A stretch of DNA of 11,221 nucleotides from an uncultured Flavobacteriia bacterium (GCA_903887095.1 CAISOQ010000302.1:1-11221), one strand, 5' to 3'; positions 1-7,366 are shown, numbered from the stretch's first letter. Notes: generated from the letters alone by a model not told the origin. Program-made: numbers and translations.

Positions 1-84
1 GACATCAATAGCAAGTTTGAAATGGCACCCGGAATAAAGAATATTGAAAAGATAAATGCATTTATAAAACATTTGAAACAATGA
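1..84 (+). CDS. trpF: Phosphoribosylanthranilate isomerase, C-terminal end (partial)
   Basis: The window opens inside a reading frame whose last 27 codons end at a TGA at 82-84. The visible tail, including SKFEMAPGIKNIEKINAFI, matches the C-terminal end of phosphoribosylanthranilate isomerase: a 'D-x-(S/N)-S-x-x-E-x-x-PGxKd-x-x-Ki-x-x-Fi' segment containing part of the phosphate-binding region and the last helix of the TIM barrel. The enzyme makes CdRP from phosphoribosylanthranilate in tryptophan synthesis. The stop overlaps the trpB start as ATGA, so translation is probably coupled. The active-site Cys and Asp lie upstream of the window and cannot be checked. The position before trpB-trpA agrees with the usual trp gene order. 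Confidence 0.88.
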   Translation, partial: DINSKFEMAPGIKNIEKINAFIKHLKQ

Positions 85-1268
85 AGAACAGCTTTACAAC
101 ACCAAATAAACTAGGGTTTTACGGAGATTTCGGCGGCGCATTCATACCGGAATTATTGCAACGAAACGTCGAAGAATTGAATGTTGCTTTTTTAAATTTT
201 TACGAAGATTCTCAATTCTTAAACGAAAGAAATCAGCTTTTACATGATTACGTTGGCAGACCAACTCCACTTTACTTGTCTCAGTCTTTGAGCGCGAAAT
301 ATAACTGCAAAATATATTTAAAACGGGAAGATTTAAATCATACAGGGTCACACAAAATCAATAATGCAATTGGGCAAATTCTTTTAGCAAAAAGAATGGG
401 GAAAACAGAAATAATTGCTGAAACCGGAGCTGGTCAACATGGGGTTGCAACGGCCACTGTTTGTGCCCTTCTTAATATGAACTGCACCGTTTTTATGGGT
501 GAAAAAGACATTGAAAGACAAGCACCAAATGTTGCCAGAATGAAATTCCTCGGCGCAAAAGTAATCCCAGCAACGAGCGGCAGTAAAACTTTAAAAGATG
601 CCACCAATGAAGCAATTCGTTATTGGATTGATCATCCAGCATCTTATTACCTCATCGGAAGCGTTGTAGGACCTCATCCCTATCCTCAAATAGTTGCTGA
701 ATTTCAATCAATTATTTCAAAAGAAATTCGGTGCCAATTAAAAGAAAAAAAAGGCTCTGAACTCCCAACGAAAGTAATAGCTTGCGTTGGAGGAGGGAGT
801 AATGCTGCGGGTGCATTTTATGAATTTTACGATGAACCTACTGTTGAATTGTTTGCTGCAGAAGCTGCTGGAATGGGCATAGAATCAGGATACAGCGCAG
901 CCACTTCAACACTTGGGTCGATAGGTGTTTTGCATGGTAGCATGACATTATTGATGCAGGATGAATTTGGACAAATTACAGAACCGCACTCGATTTCAGC
1001 CGGGTTAGATTATCCTGGAATTGGACCACTTCACGCTTATACTATAGCTAACGGCAGAACTAACTCCATTAATATAACGGACGATGAAGCTGTTGTTGCA
1101 GCTCAATTTCTTACACTTAACGAGGGAATCATTCCTGCTTTAGAATCAGCACATGCACTTGCGGCATTGGATAAAATTGAATTGGTACAGAATGATGTTG
1201 TTGTCATTAATTTATCTGGAAGAGGTGACAAAGACATGGAGGAATATGCTAAACATTTAATACAGTAA
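81..1268 (+). CDS. trpB: Tryptophan synthase beta subunit
   Basis: PLP enzyme of 395 residues, normal length for the family. It joins indole, channelled from the alpha subunit, with serine to give tryptophan in the cytoplasmic alpha2-beta2 complex. Visible landmarks are the KREDLNHTGSHKINNA segment with the PLP Schiff-base lysine at K92, AETGAGQHG with the catalytic glutamate at E114, the GGGSNA phosphate-binding loop at 237-242, the HGS motif at 285-287, SAGLDYPGIGP near 306-316 and the C-terminal SGRGDKD. It is the short catabolism-independent TrpB1 type rather than the longer TrpB2. The ATG at 81 overlaps the trpF stop, and no better start lies upstream. Position 288 is Met where many homologues, as I recall them, carry Lys (HGSK); this residue is not catalytic. 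The gene belongs to the trpF-trpB-trpA operon. Confidence 0.98.
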   Translation: MKNSFTTPNKLGFYGDFGGAFIPELLQRNVEELNVAFLNFYEDSQFLNERNQLLHDYVGRPTPLYLSQSLSAKYNCKIYLKREDLNHTGSHKINNAIGQILLAKRMGKTEIIAETGAGQHGVATATVCALLNMNCTVFMGEKDIERQAPNVARMKFLGAKVIPATSGSKTLKDATNEAIRYWIDHPASYYLIGSVVGPHPYPQIVAEFQSIISKEIRCQLKEKKGSELPTKVIACVGGGSNAAGAFYEFYDEPTVELFAAEAAGMGIESGYSAATSTLGSIGVLHGSMTLLMQDEFGQITEPHSISAGLDYPGIGPLHAYTIANGRTNSINITDDEAVVAAQFLTLNEGIIPALESAHALAALDKIELVQNDVVVINLSGRGDKDMEEYAKHLIQ

Positions 1269-1273
1269 CAAAG

Positions 1274-2023
1274 ATGAATCGCTTTATCAAACAAAAGCAG
1301 CAGTTAGGAATTTTCATTACCGCTGGCTATCCTGAATTAGAGAGCACTGAAGAACAATTACGTTCAATACAAGATGCAGGGGCAGATTTTATAGAAGTGG
1401 GGATGCCTTTTTCTGATCCTATGGCTGATGGACCAACAATTCAAAAAAGCAGCATGATTGCTTTAAAAAATGGAATGAATTTGAAAATAATGTTCTGCCA
1501 ACTAATGTCAGCTAAAAATGATATTCACATACCAATCGTTTTAATGGGTTATTTCAATCCCGTTTTGAATTATGGAATAGAAAATTTCTTCAAAGACGCA
1601 CAAAAAAGTGGTGTATCGGGTATAATCATTCCTGATCTTAGTCCTGAAATACATCAGCACTATTTTGCCAAATTAACAGATCAATTCAATATTCCATTGA
1701 TTCATTTGATCACACCTGAAACTTCAAATGAACGAATATTGACTATTGCCGAATTGTCTAAAAATGGTTTCATCTATTTAGTAAGTTCAAATGCTACCAC
1801 AGGATCTGAACAAGACTTTCAGTTGCGCAAGAAAAGGTACATGCAAATTAAAAATATGTGTTCACCCACTCCTGTTTTTATTGGTTTCGGTTTGAAATCA
1901 AAAGCTGATCTAGAGATTCTTGACCACGACACGTGCGACGGACACATCATAGGTTCAGCGTATATTCAAAAAATAGAAAACGGTCAAGGAAAGCAATTTT
2001 TAAAAGAACTAATTATAAAATGA
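1274..2023 (+). CDS. trpA: Tryptophan synthase alpha subunit
   Basis: TIM-barrel enzyme of 249 residues, slightly shorter than the 268 of E. coli. It cleaves indole-3-glycerol phosphate to indole and glyceraldehyde-3-phosphate and passes the indole to TrpB. The two catalytic acids are visible at the family spacing: E41 in FIEVGMPFSDP and D52 in MADGP. Other family landmarks are GYFNP at 92-96, the loop-6 segment SSNATTG at 171-177 whose T176 corresponds to the mobile-loop threonine, and the phosphate-binding GFGLKS (204-209) and GSA (227-229). It starts 5 bases after the trpB stop, so the two subunits are almost certainly translated from one mRNA in matched amounts. Nothing is missing or truncated. 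Confidence 0.97.
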   Translation: MNRFIKQKQQLGIFITAGYPELESTEEQLRSIQDAGADFIEVGMPFSDPMADGPTIQKSSMIALKNGMNLKIMFCQLMSAKNDIHIPIVLMGYFNPVLNYGIENFFKDAQKSGVSGIIIPDLSPEIHQHYFAKLTDQFNIPLIHLITPETSNERILTIAELSKNGFIYLVSSNATTGSEQDFQLRKKRYMQIKNMCSPTPVFIGFGLKSKADLEILDHDTCDGHIIGSAYIQKIENGQGKQFLKELIIK

Positions 2024-2051
2024 TTACTTTCGATTGGTCTAACTCTTTGCC

Positions 2052-2855
2052 ATGCTTAAATTCTTCAAGCGTTTAATTTTCGCTCTATTTCTTTTGTACA
2101 TCGCTGCCTGCTCCTACATGTTTTTCATGCAGGAAGATTTCATTTTTCATCCAAAAAAATTAGCAGCAAAATACAAGATCAATTTTCCATTGGAAGAAGA
2201 GGAACTGATGCTGAAAATAGACGAAAAAACAAGTATTAGTGCAATTCTTTGTCATACTCAACGAAAGAAAAAGAAAGGTCTCATATTTTTCTTACATGGC
2301 AATAGTGGGAATCTTACAAACCAAGAACAGCCTGCACAATTTTACACAGATATGGGCTATGATTTCTTCTCAATGGATTATCGCACTTTCGGCAAAAGCA
2401 CAGGCGAACTAATCGATGAAAAACAATTTTATTCGGACATAACATTTGCCTATAAATCAATGACAAAGCGGTACGCTGAAGATTCGATCATTGTTGTTGG
2501 ATATTCCATTGGTACGGGCTCTGCTGCAATGATTACTGCATCTCAACATCCGTCAAAACTTATCTTAATTGCACCGTACTATTCTTTAATTGACATGACG
2601 CAAAGGAGATACCCCTTCATTCCTTCTTTTCTTTTAAACTATAAATTTGAAACGAATGAATTCATCAAGAAAATTGTAAAACCGGTATTAATCGTTCATG
2701 GCGACAAGGATGATATTTTGCCCTTCGATGGTTCTGTGATGCTCTCTAAATTGTTGAACGAAAAAAGTCAATTTATTGCATTAAGGGGGCAGAATCACAA
2801 TGACTTCGAATTCAACAAAACGTATATTTCGGCTTTAAAGAATTTTCTTAAATAA
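2052..2855 (+). CDS. Membrane-anchored alpha/beta hydrolase (BEM46/ABHD13-like)
   Basis: A serine hydrolase of 267 residues with one N-terminal hydrophobic segment (about 6-26) followed by QEDFIFHPKK, the arrangement typical of BEM46/ABHD13-type hydrolases whose catalytic domain sits outside the inner membrane. The triad is readable: nucleophile S152 in the elbow GYSIG, D220 in HGDKDDILP and H249 in GQNHNDF. HGN (82-84) supplies the oxyanion-hole motif. The substrate is unknown; esterase, thioesterase or peptidase-like activity is possible. I17-A-A-C20 loosely fits a lipobox, so it may be a lipoprotein instead of a single-pass membrane protein. It starts 28 bases after trpA with no clear promoter or terminator between them, so co-transcription with the trp genes is possible although no metabolic link is obvious. 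Confidence 0.88.
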   Translation: MLKFFKRLIFALFLLYIAACSYMFFMQEDFIFHPKKLAAKYKINFPLEEEELMLKIDEKTSISAILCHTQRKKKKGLIFFLHGNSGNLTNQEQPAQFYTDMGYDFFSMDYRTFGKSTGELIDEKQFYSDITFAYKSMTKRYAEDSIIVVGYSIGTGSAAMITASQHPSKLILIAPYYSLIDMTQRRYPFIPSFLLNYKFETNEFIKKIVKPVLIVHGDKDDILPFDGSVMLSKLLNEKSQFIALRGQNHNDFEFNKTYISALKNFLK

Positions 2856-2893
2856 ATTTTCTTACATTTAACCTTAAGTGCAAACCGCCCATT

Positions 2894-5800
2894 ATGCTCA
2901 ATAGATTTATTCTCGTAACGCTCATATTCCTCTTAAATAGTTCCGTTTTTGCGCAACTTGTCATTAACGAAGGAAGCAATCGAAATTATCTCGTATTACC
3001 AGATGAAAATGGTGATTACCCGGATTGGATCGAATTATACAATACGTCTTCCGACACTATTTCTTTGCTGGATTTTGCACTTACAGATGACCCCTTGGCG
3101 CCTCAAAAGTGGACCTTCCCTAACATCAAAATGTCACCAGGCGAATTTAAACCTGTCTTTTGCAGCAAAAAGAATCGCAAACCTATAAGTGGCTTTACAC
3201 ACGTTTTAACTTCAACAGATTATAATCCGGTGGTTGGCTGGAACACACATAATTTCAGCACACCTTTTTATTGGGATGGTTTTTCAAATGTGCTGATTAA
3301 CATTTGCGCCTACGATGGAGCCGGATACACTCAAAACTCTGTCTTCAATCAGTCGTCCACCCCCTTTGCTTCAACCTTATTTTCTTTTCAAGATGGAAGC
3401 GATGCTTCATGTTCACACGCGAATGGAACTCCTGTCAATCAGCGTCCAAATTTACAATTGAATGGTCAAACTATCGGAACGGGAACCATCCAAAACAGTA
3501 CAACTGACTACCCGGCCCCTTACGGTAACTGGTACTGGGGTTCTCGCCACCAACTACTTGTTTTGGCAAGCGAACTTAGTGCGGCCGGAATAGTTGCAGG
3601 AGATATTAGTTCACTTGCATTTGACGTGGCAAGCACAGATCCTGCGATGAGTTATGACGTGGTTTATTTTGACATGCGATTGGTTTCTATGAATGAGCTT
3701 ACTAATTTGTTTGAAACTGTTGATCCTAGCAACTATCAACACACGAATTTCAGTATTTCAAACGCTGGTGAATTTGTTTATTTGTATGAACCATCCGGAA
3801 TTCTCACGAGCAGTCTATATGTAGATTGTCAATCATTGGATATCAGCAGAGGTCGTTTCCCAGATGCAGCATCTGGCGCTGTGCTTTTCGGGACACCAAC
3901 TCCAGGAGCCAGCAATAACTCTTCTGCAACTTATTCAAATTTCTTAATGTCACCAGTTCTTTCAGCACCATCCGGAATTTATGACTCGTTATTGAACATC
4001 ACCATCGATAATCCCAATGCCAGTAATTCTGAGATTCGCTATACGCTTGATGGTTCAGAACCTACTGCAAGTTCTGCACTCTACAATGGTTCACCAATTC
4101 CGATTTTCATGAATTCGGTCATGAAGGCAAGATGCTTTAGTGCTGATTTATTACCGAGCGAATCTGCATGCGCGTCCTATTTATTAGGAATTCATCACAC
4201 CACGCCAATCATTTCCATTACGACTGAAAATACAAACCTTTACGGTCCAACAGGAATTTTTGACAATTGGGATAAAGATTGGGAAAGAGCCGCTTACGTC
4301 GATTACTTCAATGATCAAAAAGAACTTCGATTCAGTCAACATTCAGGCATGCAGGTGGACGGTGGTTGGGGCGGAAGTCGATACCAGCCTCAACACTCAT
4401 TCCGATTAGAATTCGACAACAACATCCTTGGAGATGGAGCTATTTACGACAGCATTATCCCTTTCCGACCATTGCGAACGAAGTATAGCAAATTTTATAT
4501 GCGTAATGGAAGTAATCAATACCTTTTTTTTCCATACAAAGACGCTTTTCAAACGCAGGCAATGGCGGGAACAACTCACAACTACCATTCTGCTTGGAGA
4601 CCTGCAACGGTCTATATTAATGGCGGTTATTTTGGTCTATACGAATTGAGAGAAAAGTTTGATGCAGAGTATTTCCAAGAGCATGACGGCGCTGATCCCG
4701 ATTCGCTAGATATACTTTCTCTAAGCGCATGGGAAGGATTTATTCTACGCTCATTGCATGGAGCGCCGGTTGATACTTTTACAACTAATTATATCAATTT
4801 TTACCAATTGAATCCTGCTAATGCAAATTATTGGGACCAAGCTGACCAATACTTCGATATGGAGTATTACAATGACTACATCATTGCTGAATCTTGGATG
4901 GGTAACAATGACTGGCCAGGAAATAACATAAAAATTGTACGATCTAATAAAACAGGGTTTCGTTACCGTTTTTGTACAATAGATTTAGAATTATGCCTGA
5001 ATCCAAATGGCTGGACATCAGCCTATGATGACCATATTGCCTATATGCTTGGACAAAGTCCGGATAATCCATTTATTAATATTTGGTTGAAAGGCATTCA
5101 AAACAATCGTTTCAGAGACTATTTCATTAACAGATTTGCAGATGTGATGAATACAGAATACCATACCGATCGCTTGTTACCACTTGAACAATACTTCTTT
5201 GACCAAACTGTTGTGGAAATGCAAAATGAATATGCGCGATGGGGGGACCCAAGTCAAATACCACAGCAAATGACAAGCTATTACAACAACCATTTAACCT
5301 TTAGGGATGAATTGTCAGCTCGTTCATCGCAAGTCAGGCAGCACATTCGATCAAATTTCAACCTTCCGAATCAAGTTAATTTAACACTGAATGTGCATCC
5401 AGAAGGTGCGGGCAAAATTCACATAAGTACCATCGAACCTTCCGAATACCCGTGGCAAGGAATTTACTTTAATGGTGTTCCAATTAAAATTGAAGCAATT
5501 CCTAATCCAGGTTACATTTTTGCTAATTGGGGTGCCAATCCACTCATTGCGAATATTCTCAATGCCGTTTATCTCGACACACTTGACATCTACAACACGA
5601 CATTTGACGCTTATTTTGATGTGTATGATCTAGGTATTGACGAAAAAGAAATCGCTACAAGCATGTTCTCATTATACCCCAACCCAGCTGTTAATAGCGT
5701 AACAATTTTTAATAAGTCTGAAAAATCAAATGAGGATCTTTACTATGAAATTATTGATTTAACAGGAAGAACTCTTTTAAAAGGAAATTTAAGCGGCAAT

Positions 5801-5908
5801 TCGAAAGAAACAACCATTGATTTGATGCATCTACCCAAATCTATTTACGTTGTTCGCTTAAAGAATGAAAACAGTAATTTGGGAGAATTGAAGTTTGTTC
5901 GACTTTAA
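2894..5908 (+). CDS. Secreted lamin-tail/CotH kinase-like protein with T9SS sorting domain
   Basis: A 1004-residue modular surface or secreted protein. Residues 1-20 are a signal peptide ending VFA. A lamin-tail-type beta domain starts at about 22 (INEGSN, DWIELYN) and seems to resume at about 283-340 (HTNFSISNAGE, GRFPDA, TPGASNN) after an insertion. A chitobiase-C-like segment follows at about 355-430 (RYTLDGSEP). The CotH kinase-like domain spans about 436-820, with SGMQVDGGW, YINGGYFGLYELREKFD, GNNDWPGNN at 670-678 and IDLEL at 696-700. About 828-910 resembles an InlB-B-repeat-like module (NPGYIFANW). Residues about 925-1004 form a type A T9SS tail (LYPNPAVNSVTI, DLTGR, YVVRL). CotH proteins phosphorylate other secreted proteins in Bacillus; activity here is not shown. 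It lies 38 bases after the hydrolase and may have its own weak promoter. Confidence 0.9.
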   Translation: MLNRFILVTLIFLLNSSVFAQLVINEGSNRNYLVLPDENGDYPDWIELYNTSSDTISLLDFALTDDPLAPQKWTFPNIKMSPGEFKPVFCSKKNRKPISGFTHVLTSTDYNPVVGWNTHNFSTPFYWDGFSNVLINICAYDGAGYTQNSVFNQSSTPFASTLFSFQDGSDASCSHANGTPVNQRPNLQLNGQTIGTGTIQNSTTDYPAPYGNWYWGSRHQLLVLASELSAAGIVAGDISSLAFDVASTDPAMSYDVVYFDMRLVSMNELTNLFETVDPSNYQHTNFSISNAGEFVYLYEPSGILTSSLYVDCQSLDISRGRFPDAASGAVLFGTPTPGASNNSSATYSNFLMSPVLSAPSGIYDSLLNITIDNPNASNSEIRYTLDGSEPTASSALYNGSPIPIFMNSVMKARCFSADLLPSESACASYLLGIHHTTPIISITTENTNLYGPTGIFDNWDKDWERAAYVDYFNDQKELRFSQHSGMQVDGGWGGSRYQPQHSFRLEFDNNILGDGAIYDSIIPFRPLRTKYSKFYMRNGSNQYLFFPYKDAFQTQAMAGTTHNYHSAWRPATVYINGGYFGLYELREKFDAEYFQEHDGADPDSLDILSLSAWEGFILRSLHGAPVDTFTTNYINFYQLNPANANYWDQADQYFDMEYYNDYIIAESWMGNNDWPGNNIKIVRSNKTGFRYRFCTIDLELCLNPNGWTSAYDDHIAYMLGQSPDNPFINIWLKGIQNNRFRDYFINRFADVMNTEYHTDRLLPLEQYFFDQTVVEMQNEYARWGDPSQIPQQMTSYYNNHLTFRDELSARSSQVRQHIRSNFNLPNQVNLTLNVHPEGAGKIHISTIEPSEYPWQGIYFNGVPIKIEAIPNPGYIFANWGANPLIANILNAVYLDTLDIYNTTFDAYFDVYDLGIDEKEIATSMFSLYPNPAVNSVTIFNKSEKSNEDLYYEIIDLTGRTLLKGNLSGNSKETTIDLMHLPKSIYVVRLKNENSNLGELKFVRL

Positions 5909-5909
5909 T

Positions 5910-6566
5910 TTATTTTGACACAAAATCCTTTAAATAAAAAGGTTCAAAATAAGCAACATCCTCGAATTCTTGATCTCTAAATTTCCTGTAAGCTTCCTTA
6001 ATTTGACCAACAGCAGAAGAAAAAATTGTTAAGTCCGCCTGCACTCCTCTTTGTTGCCAGCAATTTTGTGATTTTTCTGCCCCATCACCAAAATAGACAA
6101 ATGAACCATATTCGGAATAACTTTTTTCATCAAGAATATCGGCTGAAATTGGCTTGATTAGTTGAAAAGAGTCATTGTAAATTGCTGAAAACACCTCCAT
6201 TCTGCGTGCATCGATCATTGCACATAGATTTTTCCCTGGATGTCTCAATAAAGCTTGTTGCGCTAACGATTGAAGCGCATCCACGGCAATCAACGGAATG
6301 CCTAGCGCATAACAAAACCCTTTGGCAGTAGATACACCAATTCGAAGTCCCGTGTACGATCCTGGTCCTGAAGACACAGAAACAGCACCTAAATCACTCA
6401 ATGAAATTTGGGCCTCATCCAACACTTTTTGCACAAAAACAGTTAAATTCTCTGCGTGGGAATATTCGGCGGAAATCATTTCAGATAGTGCAACTTGTTC
6501 TCCATTCAAAGAAAGTGCGACAGAGCATGCTTTTGTGGCCGTTTCAAGATGCAGAATGTAAGTCAT
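5910..6566 (-). CDS. tsaB: tRNA threonylcarbamoyladenosine synthesis protein TsaB
   Basis: An ASKHA-fold protein of 218 residues that partners TsaD and TsaE in attaching threonylcarbamoyl to A37 of ANN-decoding tRNAs. It is thought to be a scaffold rather than the catalyst. The diagnostic segments are the N-terminal ILHLETATKACSVAL, SAEYSHAENL at 32-41, SSGPGSYTGLRIG at 65-77, the MIDARRMEVFSAIY stretch at 117-130, and the C-terminal YFEPFYLKDF. Length is normal. The start codon is set by a 4-base ATGA overlap with the upstream response regulator, so the two genes are expected to share a transcript and be translationally coupled. Its stop lies one base from the stop of the convergent CotH-like gene, leaving no room for a separate terminator. 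Confidence 0.95.
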   Translation of the reverse strand: MTYILHLETATKACSVALSLNGEQVALSEMISAEYSHAENLTVFVQKVLDEAQISLSDLGAVSVSSGPGSYTGLRIGVSTAKGFCYALGIPLIAVDALQSLAQQALLRHPGKNLCAMIDARRMEVFSAIYNDSFQLIKPISADILDEKSYSEYGSFVYFGDGAEKSQNCWQQRGVQADLTIFSSAVGQIKEAYRKFRDQEFEDVAYFEPFYLKDFVSK

Positions 6567-7252
6567 TTCTTTACTTCCAATTTGAAACCGATTCCATGAA
6601 TGTTTGATATGGTGATTTGCTCATCTTCTTTAAAGTACTTTCTCAACTTCGTGATAAACACATCAAGACTTCTGCCCACAAAATAATCATCTTGTCCCCA
6701 TACAGCATTTAACACAACATCACGAGGAACAACCTGGTCTTTAAATTTGCATAGTATTTTTAGTATCTGAGCTTCTTTTTTGGTCAATGTTTTCTCGAAA
6801 CGCTGATGAGTCAATTTAAAGTTAAGGGTATCAAAATTGTATTCACCAACAGAAATAATCGCTTCTTCTGCTGTTTTCATTACTATATTGACTCGTTTTA
6901 ATAAGGCACTAACTCTCAACTGCAATTCCTCCACACTAAATGGCTTTGTTAAGTAGTCATCTCCACCAGATTTAAATCCTTCAACCTTGTCTTCAGTCAT
7001 GGATTTAGCTGTTAAAAAAAGAATGGGAATTATTTCATTGATTTTCCGAACATCACGCGCAAGTGAAAAACCATCCTTCTTGGGCATCATTACATCAAAA
7101 ATGCACAAATGAAATTCCTCACTATTGAATCGTCGAAATCCATCTGCTCCGTCTGAACAAAGAGTTACATGATAACCATCCGAACGCAACTGATCAGCAA
7201 TTACGAACCCTAAACTGGTGTCGTCTTCAACCAATAAAATTTTGACTTTCAT
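6563..7252 (-). CDS. OmpR/PhoB-family response regulator, RprY-type
   Basis: Two-domain regulator of 229 residues. The receiver (about 3-118) has the acidic pair E9/D10/D11, phospho-acceptor D53 in FDVMMPKKDG, T81 and K103 in TKPF. The winged-helix DNA-binding domain is at about 132-226, with the RSLDVFITKLRKYF recognition-helix region and the NIHGIGFKL wing. The wording of both domains (LTAKSMTEDKVEGFKSGGDDY, DYFVGRSLDV) closely recalls RprY of Bacteroides and Porphyromonas, linked in the literature to envelope and oxidative stress. That assignment is from memory of the family, not a search. No kinase gene is adjacent. tsaB follows with a 4-base overlap. A candidate structured leader or small RNA lies just upstream on the same strand. 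Confidence 0.95.
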   Translation of the reverse strand: MKVKILLVEDDTSLGFVIADQLRSDGYHVTLCSDGADGFRRFNSEEFHLCIFDVMMPKKDGFSLARDVRKINEIIPILFLTAKSMTEDKVEGFKSGGDDYLTKPFSVEELQLRVSALLKRVNIVMKTAEEAIISVGEYNFDTLNFKLTHQRFEKTLTKKEAQILKILCKFKDQVVPRDVVLNAVWGQDDYFVGRSLDVFITKLRKYFKEDEQITISNIHGIGFKLEVKK

Positions 7253-7259
7253 ACTTGCG

Positions 7260-7267
7260 TAAAAATA
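7260..7267 (-). promoter_or_regulatory. Possible second -7 box close to the RprY-type gene start
   Basis: On the minus strand this reads TATTTTTA, one base off the Bacteroidota TAnnTTTG -7 consensus. It lies 7 bases before the ATG, so a transcript starting here would be almost leaderless. No good -33 TTTG is present; TTCG sits 20 bases upstream. It matters only as an alternative that would bypass the upstream hairpin. Confidence 0.2.
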
Positions 7268-7289
7268 GAAATAATTAAGAATTTAAACG

Positions 7290-7325
7290 AACAAGAGCCC
7301 CGGACGGGCGTCCGAGGCTCTCATT
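7290..7325 (-). terminator. 16-bp GC-rich hairpin, terminator-like, minus-strand RNA
   Basis: Read as minus-strand RNA, AGAGCCUCGGAC pairs with GUCCGGGGCUCU around a GCCC loop, with one U-G wobble. Four more pairs (AAUG with UGUU, two of them wobbles) extend it to 16 bp with no mismatch. Read as plus-strand RNA the same positions give three A-C mismatches, so the structure favours the minus strand. The following U tract is broken (CGUUUAAAUU), so termination may be partial. That would fit an attenuator ahead of the regulator gene or the end of a small RNA. Confidence 0.6.
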
Positions 7326-7342
7326 ACACTAATCAACCTAAC

Positions 7343-7354
7343 CTACTACTACTA
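7343..7354. repeat. Short trinucleotide repeat (CTA)4 / (TAG)4
   Basis: Four perfect copies of CTA on the + strand (TAG on the - strand), followed on the minus strand by GGTTAGGTTGATTAG, which continues the TAG/GGTT theme. It sits at the expected 5' end of the candidate RNA and is more likely a single-stranded seed region than a genomic satellite. Confidence 0.7.
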
Positions 7355-7358
7355 GCGA

Positions 7359-7366
7359 CAAAATTA
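7359..7366 (-). promoter_or_regulatory. Candidate Bacteroidota -7 promoter box (TAATTTTG)
   Basis: An exact match to TAnnTTTG on the minus strand, placed so that transcription would start near 7352-7354, at the head of the (UAG)4 tract. The usual -33 TTTG is not found 19-21 bases upstream. Instead that region has A-tracts on the minus strand (opposite the T runs at 7368-7374 and 7391-7400), which may help polymerase binding. Confidence 0.45.

Larger units (their letters stand above)
7282..7354 (-). ncRNA. Candidate small RNA or structured leader upstream of the RprY-type regulator
   Basis: Inferred minus-strand transcript of about 70 bases. It would begin just below a TAATTTTG -7 box (7359-7366), run through (UAG)4 and a GGUUAGGUUGAUUAG stretch, then enter a strong GC-rich hairpin (7290-7325) followed by CGUUUAAAUUCUU. 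From 7354 to 7318 the minus strand contains no C at all, giving an unstructured purine/U 5' arm in front of a stable 3' stem, a layout common among trans-acting small RNAs and attenuator leaders. It could end at the hairpin (small RNA) or continue about 100 bases into the regulator mRNA (5' UTR). I do not recognise a named Rfam family, although similar elements may be known in Bacteroidota. Ends are estimates. Confidence 0.45.

Noticed and set aside
2020..2076. 18-residue reading frame whose ATG overlaps the trpA stop (ATGA) and runs into the hydrolase gene.
   Set aside because: Too short, overlaps the hydrolase start in another frame, and has no recognisable content; the overlap is probably chance.
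2863..2870. TACATTTA as the promoter -7 box for the CotH-like gene.
   Set aside because: One base off consensus in an A/T-rich gap and with no -33 element; too weak to annotate, though an independent promoter is possible.
7283..7324. Minus-strand 13-codon frame starting ATG AGA GCC and spanning the GC hairpin.
   Set aside because: Its codons are fixed by the stem sequence, it has no ribosome site, and no run of one amino acid as in a leader peptide; the RNA structure explains the sequence better.
7341..7360. ACT ACT ACT on the plus strand read as threonine codons of an attenuator leader peptide.
   Set aside because: There is no ATG in frame nearby, and the hairpin lies upstream rather than downstream in that direction, the wrong order for attenuation.
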